Assembly: GCA_903939735.1 (NCBI GenBank)
Contig: CAJAIA010000003.1
Coordinates: 62,001 to 126,000 of the forward strand
Reading direction: 5' to 3'
Source of the DNA: an uncultured Ignavibacteria bacterium
GTDB taxonomy: Bacteria > Bacteroidota > Ignavibacteria > Kapaibacteriales > Kapaibacteriaceae
DNA: 64,000 bases
Both the position numbers and the translations under genes were made by a program. Below the pieces are notes generated by a model, which saw nothing but the letters and a program-made list of their open reading frames with translations, was not told where the DNA came from and ran no database searches. This document shows, one piece after another, positions 58,250 through 64,000 of the stretch. The stretch's first letter is position 1, and every line of letters begins with the position of its first letter.

Positions 58250-58653
58250 CCTCCCACTACCAACATCGGTAGCTCGCCAACCTCCACCCACACCACTGCG
58301 TGTTGCTCGTAGCGTGCGCGGAAGTCTTCGGCAGCTGCACGGTCGGTACCAGCGACCATGATGTGTCGTTCTTGCCAACCATCGCCAACGCCCATAGCTG
58401 GGAGCCATGGAATTGTTCGTTGCGTGCACTCATCAATCAGCAGTGCATGACGTCGATCATTTTCTTCCGGTGAGGTCGGCTGGGAGTAGGGATACTCTGC
58501 ACCAAGAACTGCACCACATGTTGTGTTGTGCGAGTGAAGCCACGTAACGAGTGCCTCGGGCAGTGGCTCACGCATGCGCATCACATGCGTCTCATCGACA
58601 ACGAATTGCGTCGCCTCGTACGCTGCTAGAAGCTCAGGAGATGGTGTGGTCAT
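58246..58653 (-). CDS. DUF3293 protein
   Basis: 135 residues, matching DUF3293 throughout: an N-terminal Ser/Tyr strand, CGAVLGAEYPYSQPTSPEENDRRHALL (the 'NPxSxxxxxxEN' position) and GVGDGWQERHIMVAG with a final RYEQHAVVWVE. Small cytoplasmic proteins of unknown function common in bacteria. Its stop overlaps the HEPN-lipoprotein operon's stop. Upstream, 280 bases separate it from the DUF2971 gene and hold phased TGACA repeats. Confidence 0.82.
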   Translation of the reverse strand: MTTPSPELLAAYEATQFVVDETHVMRMREPLPEALVTWLHSHNTTCGAVLGAEYPYSQPTSPEENDRRHALLIDECTQRTIPWLPAMGVGDGWQERHIMVAGTDRAAAEDFRARYEQHAVVWVEVGELPMLVVGG

Positions 58654-58754
58654 GATCTAATGTGAAGGTGAGTCGGCAAACATAGCGCGCGTTGCGCAGT
58701 CTTAGGAGTGATGCATCTATCGTCAGGATCACTAATGCGTGCCATAGAAATCTT

Positions 58755-58780
58755 TGACAGGGCAGTGACAAAACGTGACA
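58755..58780. promoter_or_regulatory. Three helically phased TGACA repeats
   Basis: TGACA at 58755, 58766 and 58776, spaced 11 and 10 bases, about one helical turn each, so the copies face the same side of the DNA. They sit between the divergent DUF3293 and DUF2971 genes. The rest of the gap holds a G-rich tract (58780-58820) and no gene. Confidence 0.4.
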
Positions 58781-58934
58781 GTGAGGAGTGGGGGTGGGGT
58801 GGTAGGTTGGGCGGTGGTAGACTTCTTCATCTTCAATCAACACTATCACCAAGAGGATTTGTCTGATATCAAGACATAGTTCCTCATGTAATCCACAGAA
58901 GAAATAGCATCAACTGCACCTGGGAGTATTAAGT

Positions 58935-59912
58935 ATGTCTAGAAATGTAAAGCATGATTATGCAGATATGCTTGAACGAATCAATCGCTACGAAGCGATG
59001 AAGGCTAGGTCAGAAGAGTTGCAGCGTGACCGATTGTCAGAGCTCGTATCAAAATTTAACGAAGTACTCAAACACTGCAATTGTCCACAGATTACTTCGA
59101 ATCACATTCGCTTCTTTCCGCAACACATTGGCAACACAGGATATTGTGTTGAGATGGATAAACTCTTGAGTCGCATCATCTATGATCACTACTACGAGCC
59201 TGCTGAATCAGGCAGATACTATCATTATACCAGTATCGAAGCCTTCAAGAGTATTGTTGACGCGCGGGTGATACGTCTGTCATCTCCACTAAAGCGTATT
59301 AAGGATGCCGAGTATTCGCACGCTTATGACATTTACAGGAACCTCGGTCTCAAGACGTTAGAGGATGATCCAGTTGGGTTCAGGAATGTCATGTCTGAGC
59401 TCTTTTATATTTCCCTTGTAAAAGCAGAGGACTTGACGAGCCATTCTGCAGAATTATTGTGGGAGCGATTTGGTGGCAACCATACTGGCGTTAGACTCAC
59501 GCTTGACATTCAGAGTGATCATCTGGATTTCAGGAGGGTGCTCTATAGTCAGTTAGATAGTAATTCTGGTGATGATCTTGTGTCGAGGTTATCAAAAGTG
59601 TGTGAAATGTATGAGCTCCCACTGGTCTTCGCATCAATTTCCAAGTTCGGTGCTTTCTATATTCGCAGCTCCTTTTCCGAAGAGAATGAAACACGATTTT
59701 TACTCAAGAAAGGATCGGATGATTACCCCCTGAACGTTGAGATTATCGATGACGGCGAGATCCCGCATATCGAACTCGAGCTCGACCGATTGTATGACTG
59801 GGGTATGTTCAGATTAGTAGAAGTTCAGCCAGGACAACAGTGCTGTGTATCTCAGGTAGAAGATATTGCTAAATCGATACCCGAACTCAGTGTGCTGAGT
59901 AAATGCATGTGA
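58935..59912 (+). CDS. DUF2971 protein
   Basis: 325 residues. The central part matches DUF2971: YYHYTSIEAFKSIVDARVIRLSSPLKRIKDAEY (partly quoted; the YHYTS...l..i...irls....nDp.E pattern), with ELLWERFGGNHTGVRLTLDI further on. Some DUF2971 proteins occur in abortive-infection loci and are suspected NAD- or ADP-ribose-related enzymes. The N-terminal 60 residues form a helix. Codon usage is AT-richer than the core genes, fitting an accessory origin. No neighbour is clearly in the same operon. Confidence 0.78.
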   Translation: MSRNVKHDYADMLERINRYEAMKARSEELQRDRLSELVSKFNEVLKHCNCPQITSNHIRFFPQHIGNTGYCVEMDKLLSRIIYDHYYEPAESGRYYHYTSIEAFKSIVDARVIRLSSPLKRIKDAEYSHAYDIYRNLGLKTLEDDPVGFRNVMSELFYISLVKAEDLTSHSAELLWERFGGNHTGVRLTLDIQSDHLDFRRVLYSQLDSNSGDDLVSRLSKVCEMYELPLVFASISKFGAFYIRSSFSEENETRFLLKKGSDDYPLNVEIIDDGEIPHIELELDRLYDWGMFRLVEVQPGQQCCVSQVEDIAKSIPELSVLSKCM

Positions 59913-59965
59913 AATGATTGCAACTTGCTCTTTTAACATGCCTTCTAGATAGCTCATCCGCCATA

Positions 59966-59974
59966 ATACGTCGC
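59966..59974 (+). repeat. ATACGTCGC motif, copy 5
   Basis: Copy 5, within CGCCATAATACGTCGCAT (59959-59976), 54 bases before the start of the DUF4041 gene. The extended element matches the copy at 31994-32011, which lies before the DUF262 defence gene. Confidence 0.6.
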
Positions 59975-60029
59975 ATACGACACGATCTTCGTCGGAATCA
60001 ACTCCCAGATAATCCCGTAGGAATCGAAC

Positions 60030-61316
60030 GTGGAACTAGCCGTACTCATACTGTTCACAGCCTGCATTATTCTGTTTGTACGTTGGCGCAAGATCAAGAA
60101 GCGCTATGCAGGCTATGAGGTCCTGTTGCCTCTTGCGGAAGAGATGGCCAAGCGCAAGGCAGAAATGGCTGCGCTCGAGTCCAAGATTGAGGAGGTGCGG
60201 GTAGAGCATGCAAAGCTTGACGCTGTGCGCGCGGAACGCGAGCAGCTTGAAGCACATGTCCGTGAGTTGGAAGCGATCGAGATTCTGCACGACGCGGGAT
60301 TCTATGAGCCCCGTTATGCATTTGACACATCCGAGCGGTATCAAGCACGTCTCGAAGAAGTGCGACAAAAGCAGAAGCAGATGTTGGAGTCTGGAGCTGC
60401 ACTCATTTCGAGCCAGTCGTGGACCATTGGCGGAAGTGAGAAGAAGGGCGAACAGCTCACAAAGCGTATCTCTAAGCTGATGTTGCGAGCATTTCAGGGA
60501 GAGAGCGATACAGTTATCTCAAAGGTTAAGTACGGTAACGTCCAGACGTACGCAGAGAAGATTCGTCGCGCCAAGGATGCGATCAATAAGCTTGGTGATA
60601 CGTGGGGACTGTCAATTACCGATGGGTTCGTTGATTTGATTCTCGAAGAATTGTATCTCGTGTATGAGTACCAGGAAAAGCTTGCGGAAGAACGCGAAGA
60701 GCAACGTCGTATCCGGGAGGAGATGAAAGAAGAGGAACGTGTGCGACGAGAAGCTGAGCGTGCTCAACAAGAAGCAGAGAAAGAAGAGCGCAGAGCTCAG
60801 GAGGCACTCGATCGAGCGCGGAAGGAAATGGAGGGCAAGCAAGGCGCTGAGCTTGAGGCGATGCAGCAACAGATTGCAGAGCTCCAACGCCAAGTAGAAG
60901 AAGCCAACACCCGAAAAGAGCGCGCACTATCTCAAGCGCAGCAAACCCGACGTGGTCACGTATATGTGATCAGCAACATCGGTTCATTTGGTGAGGACGT
61001 GTTCAAGATCGGAATGACACGTCGACTTGAGCCTCTTGACCGTATCAAAGAGCTTGGTGACGCATCGGTACCATTTATGTTCGATGTCCATGCAATCATT
61101 TACTCTGATGATGCGCCGAACATGGAGATGACCCTCCACCGTAAGTTCCATCAGCGTCGTGTAAATCGTGTCAATGAAAAGCGTGAATTCTTCCGCGTCT
61201 CACTTGATGAGATCGTAGATGAAGTTCGTCGTATCGATGGGATGGCCGACGTCGAATTCACTCTTCTTGCTGAAGCACGTGAATACCGTGAGACGCTTGC
61301 GATATCAAACTCATAG
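60030..61316 (+). CDS. DUF4041 protein with T5orf172/GIY-YIG domain
   Basis: 428 residues, GTG start. One N-terminal membrane helix (VLILFTACIILFV) is followed by charged coiled coil, the DUF4041 domain (about 90-215; LEAIEILHDAGFYEPRY, EKIRRAKDAINKLGD), a second long Glu/Arg coiled coil (about 220-305) and a C-terminal T5orf172 GIY-YIG-like domain (about 310-415; GHVYVISN, FKIGMTRR, EMTLHRKFHQRR, EFFRV). Phage and plasmid proteins share this layout; the GIY-YIG part may be a nuclease. The membrane anchor suggests action at the inner face of the membrane. A purine-rich tract on the opposite strand follows the stop. Confidence 0.85.
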   Translation: MELAVLILFTACIILFVRWRKIKKRYAGYEVLLPLAEEMAKRKAEMAALESKIEEVRVEHAKLDAVRAEREQLEAHVRELEAIEILHDAGFYEPRYAFDTSERYQARLEEVRQKQKQMLESGAALISSQSWTIGGSEKKGEQLTKRISKLMLRAFQGESDTVISKVKYGNVQTYAEKIRRAKDAINKLGDTWGLSITDGFVDLILEELYLVYEYQEKLAEEREEQRRIREEMKEEERVRREAERAQQEAEKEERRAQEALDRARKEMEGKQGAELEAMQQQIAELQRQVEEANTRKERALSQAQQTRRGHVYVISNIGSFGEDVFKIGMTRRLEPLDRIKELGDASVPFMFDVHAIIYSDDAPNMEMTLHRKFHQRRVNRVNEKREFFRVSLDEIVDEVRRIDGMADVEFTLLAEAREYRETLAISNS

Positions 61317-61465
61317 TCCGCTCGATTCCCCCTCCCCCCTCCCTCCTCATCTCCAGCATTCTCTTTCTCGCAGGCATGGAATACCTCTATGCAAGCATGA
61401 GTCCACTGCCGTATGTAGTGGTGGCGATCGGTGCGCTTGCTGTGGTGTAGCCGGAGGTGCAGCGA

Positions 61466-61669
61466 ATGATGCATCGGATGCATCGTAGGCGACTGCTGCT
61501 GATGCTAGCTGGTGTAGTGGTGGGTGCGATCATTGGTGCCATAGTGCTCTCGATGTATGGCGCGCCAGTGTATGCCCGTGAGATCGCATTCGCAATCATG
61601 ATACTGGCAGGTATGCACTTTTTTGAGAAGGTGCAGCCCCTTACCTCACCACTGCGCACAGACGTGTGA
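61466..61669 (+). CDS. Small membrane protein
   Basis: 67 residues from ATG 61466, preceded by a good ribosome-binding site (CGGAGG, 8 bases before the ATG). Two membrane helices (about 9-28 and 38-53) follow a basic start. The final 29 bases overlap the 3' end of the opposite gene at 61641. Just upstream (61377-61450), a second short frame also encodes a hydrophobic peptide (MEYLYASMSPLPYVVV) and may be a damaged relative. Family not recognised; existence is uncertain. Confidence 0.42.
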   Translation: MMHRMHRRRLLLMLAGVVVGAIIGAIVLSMYGAPVYAREIAFAIMILAGMHFFEKVQPLTSPLRTDV

Positions 61670-62729
61670 TGGTGCCAAAGCCGTTGCCCATGGCGGCAGT
61701 GCTTACCAATCCACCGGCGGCGCTATGGGTGCGGATCCCGGCACTGATGCGAACGGTGCCTGCTGTTGAAGGGATGCTGAGTACAGTTGAAATCGACTGC
61801 GATGCTTGTGCGATATAGTCGGCCCACCAGAAGATTGGTGCGACAATGGCGCCGAGTGGACGTGTGATGCGGAATGGGGCGTTGCCGTTGAGCTCGATGT
61901 CGAGGATGAGATCCGCGCCTGTACCTGCGCCAGAGATGCCAATCGAGATAGCAAGGAGGTAGAGAGAGTAGTCGATGTCAGCTGTGATTGTGAGCGATGA
62001 ATATCCAGATGGCCATGAACTATCACGACCAATTGTCGCCTCGGCGTATGAACCTCCTCCGCCAAGCAGTATCATCTGTGTGAGTGCCGATGCAGACACT
62101 TGGCCTAAACGTCGAAATTCAGCCGCAAAGGAAGAAAACAACGCTACACCAGTGTTCGCCGTGAGCTTTGATCCGCGTGCAAATGGCGCTGAACGACAAT
62201 CGTTGATCGGTGTAGGCGCAGGTGTAGGTGGTGCGTCAGGTGGTGTGTCGTCACCAGGAAGGGGATCACGTCGGTTGTCGATGTTGTCGCGACGGGGCTT
62301 GAAATACGTCGGACCCATCGCGCTACCCTCGGAAGTCCAACCCGATGCGTGCTCGCGTTGTTCTGCAGTAAACAGATGGGCAATCGCATCGTTCTCAAAT
62401 CCACGCGAGCGTGGTGGTAACTGTGCTTCGAATTTCAACCGTGCGTCGACGAGACTCCGACGCTGCAATGGCGCTAGGGCCTTTGCGATGCGACGCTCCG
62501 CGTTGTCGCGCGAAAGAGTGCCCTCGCTCATAAGACGCTGTATGTCTGCGCATTCCGCTGATGCACGCTCAAGAGAATTCTGCACGGCGCGCATCCCAGC
62601 ACTCTTGTCAGCTAGCTCCTCAATGCGCGCTCTCCACTCTTCACTCGACACTGCAACTGCATAGACGCCCGCACGAAAGTCGTCGAGTCGTGCAATCGCA
62701 CGTGATCGTGGTGATGGATGACGTGGCAT
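61641..62729 (-). CDS. Protein of unknown function next to HExxH protein
   Basis: 362 residues. The N-terminal 125 residues are helical and charged; a Pro-rich linker (about 145-175; DDTPPDAPPTPAPTP) separates a C-terminal domain with Gly/Ser-rich, weakly hydrophobic strands (ALTQMILLGGGGSYAE, YSLYLLAISIGISGAGTGADLILDIEL). No signal peptide and no family recognised. It starts 4 bases after the HExxH gene's stop and is surely co-transcribed. The beta-rich C-terminus could be a lectin-like or tail-fibre-type domain, which is a guess. Confidence 0.55.
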   Translation of the reverse strand: MPRHPSPRSRAIARLDDFRAGVYAVAVSSEEWRARIEELADKSAGMRAVQNSLERASAECADIQRLMSEGTLSRDNAERRIAKALAPLQRRSLVDARLKFEAQLPPRSRGFENDAIAHLFTAEQREHASGWTSEGSAMGPTYFKPRRDNIDNRRDPLPGDDTPPDAPPTPAPTPINDCRSAPFARGSKLTANTGVALFSSFAAEFRRLGQVSASALTQMILLGGGGSYAEATIGRDSSWPSGYSSLTITADIDYSLYLLAISIGISGAGTGADLILDIELNGNAPFRITRPLGAIVAPIFWWADYIAQASQSISTVLSIPSTAGTVRISAGIRTHSAAGGLVSTAAMGNGFGTITRLCAVVR

Positions 62730-62732
62730 GTC

Positions 62733-64000
62733 CTATCTCCAATGCACAAGTGGGATGATGCTTCGCATGTAGGCAATGCTGTCGCTGGCGAAGGCAGTGC
62801 GATCAGGATCTATGAATGTGACGTCTAACCCGATCGGATCGTCGATGTAGAATTCGCCCTCCGTGCCACGTGCAGGTACTTGTTCGCCATCATCAAATAC
62901 ATCTTGTATCAGTTCAGCCTGCGCTTCGCGATTGAAATCGCGCCAGTGCGTCTTCCCTCGATTTAGCTCAGCCATCCAATTGTACGCGTCGCTTCCATAG
63001 ATAGCCTGTGCAGCAAGAGCATCGGCAATGTAGCGTTGACCATTGTGTTGGTTCTGCCAGACATGTACGCACTCGTGCACAAGCACCGACCGATACAACG
63101 ATTCTTCGGTATCCTTCATGTAGATAGTGTTACCAAGAGTAAACGGATTGGGGTTGGGCGAGAAATCGGGCTTAATCATGAAGACACCCGCAAAGCCGTC
63201 TACGACACGAACATTGTACAGAAGCACAGAATTGCGGAAGACCATAGATAGCACTGATGCCTCTTCCTCCGTCAGGGCGCGTTCTCCCATCTGCATGAAG
63301 ATCACCGACTGTACAAACGCTGTTGCTTTACCTACAACTGCAATCGCGGGTCCAATGATGCTGGCTGCGACATCGGATAGCCCCTTGAGAAAGAGTGACG
63401 CATCCTGCATCATCACTCCACCGATCGCTCCTCCGACAACTCGGATCACACCCGCAGTCACGCCTGCGGCAATCTCAATGCTGGCCTTGACGACTGACGC
63501 AGTGAAACTGTAGAATGCAGACACCATAGTCGATACCCAGTGAAAGGCGTCGCGGAGGAAAGGACCAATCCCGGGGATCCTGCCCAATAGCCCACCAACC
63601 CAATCAATCGCATTTGCAATTGTAGTGCCGATGGTTTCCACAATGGTCTTTGCAATCTCACCAATGGTGTTTCTAACTGTTTCCACCACAGTTGCAACTG
63701 TCTCGGTAACCGTGTTGACAGCACTACCAAGATCTCGGAAGAAGCCTGCAACGGGGCCATCAGTATGATCGTCACGGAGCCAGATGAATCGCATCCGCTG
63801 GCCGGCATGTGCGGTCAAACCCTGGAGTTCATACATTGGTGTGTGGATGCCAAAGGCCTTTGCCTTTGCTAGTATGAGTTTCGCATTGACAAGATCTGTC
63901 GTGCGAATGCTGAACTCCGTCGGTCCGTTGTCGTCGTCCTGTAATTCTGCGCGACCACAAAGTCGTCCACTCGATGAATAGACTTCAATTGCTTTCCACC
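62733..64000 (-). CDS. HExxH protein with hydrophobic region (5' truncated)
   Basis: The frame runs open to the right window edge; ATG 63836 is internal, because codons from 63999 downward read sensibly (EVYSSSGRLCGRAELQDDD). At least 420 residues. A membrane-active-looking segment of amphipathic and hydrophobic helices rich in Val/Thr/Ala/Ile (about 200 residues) precedes a zinc-metallopeptidase-like HECVHVWQN (His-Glu-x-x-His), resembling the DUF4157/eCIS-associated 'HExxHxxQ' proteins. The C-terminus is acidic. Possible toxin or secreted effector; the neighbours outside the window would decide. Its upstream extent is unknown. Confidence 0.6.
   Translation of the reverse strand, partial: WKAIEVYSSSGRLCGRAELQDDDNGPTEFSIRTTDLVNAKLILAKAKAFGIHTPMYELQGLTAHAGQRMRFIWLRDDHTDGPVAGFFRDLGSAVNTVTETVATVVETVRNTIGEIAKTIVETIGTTIANAIDWVGGLLGRIPGIGPFLRDAFHWVSTMVSAFYSFTASVVKASIEIAAGVTAGVIRVVGGAIGGVMMQDASLFLKGLSDVAASIIGPAIAVVGKATAFVQSVIFMQMGERALTEEEASVLSMVFRNSVLLYNVRVVDGFAGVFMIKPDFSPNPNPFTLGNTIYMKDTEESLYRSVLVHECVHVWQNQHNGQRYIADALAAQAIYGSDAYNWMAELNRGKTHWRDFNREAQAELIQDVFDDGEQVPARGTEGEFYIDDPIGLDVTFIDPDRTAFASDSIAYMRSIIPLVHWR

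Noticed and set aside
61320-61350. C-rich tract as an i-motif/G-quadruplex regulator
   Set aside because: Only three runs of three or more G occur on the minus strand, and the tract lies after a stop codon with no gene depending on it.
1-64000. Insertion sequences, integrases or a complete prophage
   Set aside because: No transposase, integrase, terminase, capsid or portal gene was recognised; mobility is suggested only by repeats and composition.

Overview
The window looks like a chromosomal segment from the Bacteroidota/Chlorobiota (FCB) lineage, perhaps close to Kapabacteria or Ignavibacteria. Three secreted proteins carry C-terminal domains typical of type IX secretion cargo (15.0, 51.3 and 53.3 kb). 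There is a DUF3098 gene, a PorW/SprE-like TPR lipoprotein, and one promoter of the Bacteroidota TAnnTTTG type at 6.43 kb. Taxonomy is inferred from gene content only. No rRNA, tRNA, insertion sequence, integrase or CRISPR array was found.

1-31.9 kb is mostly core genome. It opens with the 3' part of a BatA-like membrane protein, then a J-domain protein, an M61 PDZ peptidase and a TPR lipoprotein joined by overlapping or nearly touching ends. A clpS gene on the minus strand faces away from a CADD-family (pABA/folate) gene. A tightly packed run follows: class II amidotransferase, stand-alone nuoL, HMCES/YedK-type DNA-protein crosslink protein, two thioredoxin-fold proteins, an Arg/Gly-rich disordered protein, an outer-membrane protein and lysA. 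On the minus strand come a DUF1501/DUF1800 pair, DUF1232 and DUF3098 genes, a cluster of three regulators (LuxR-type HTH, two Crp/Fnr), a DUF985 cupin, a TolB-like lipoprotein and a WYL regulator. A three-gene envelope operon (23.4-28.5 kb) ends in a clear hairpin terminator and a patch of short repeats. Small accessory genes follow (dinD, PH domain, TspO, VOC).

32.2-51 kb is a defence island. A GmrSD-like DUF262/DUF1524 nuclease and an EVE-HNH nuclease form one pair. A type III-like mod/res operon continues into a second EVE-HNH gene and a PD-(D/E)XK-DUF2075 helicase. After two envelope genes comes a NERD/UvrD-type nuclease-helicase flanked by 19-bp direct repeats. Last is a DprA-like, DarT ADP-ribosyltransferase and NADAR cluster, in which DarT probably modifies nucleic acid and NADAR removes the mark.

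51-64 kb mixes type IX cargo (a VWA protein and a duplicated-domain secreted protein) with accessory genes. The strongest candidate for an undescribed system is at 55.2-58.25 kb. A CARF-plus-helix-turn-helix regulator (RtcR-like sensor, no sigma-54 ATPase) diverges from an operon encoding a membrane-anchored HEPN RNase candidate with intact RX4H and a lipoprotein. Downstream are DUF3293, DUF2971 and DUF4041/T5orf172 genes, and finally a membrane-rich protein with an HExxH motif cut by the window edge.
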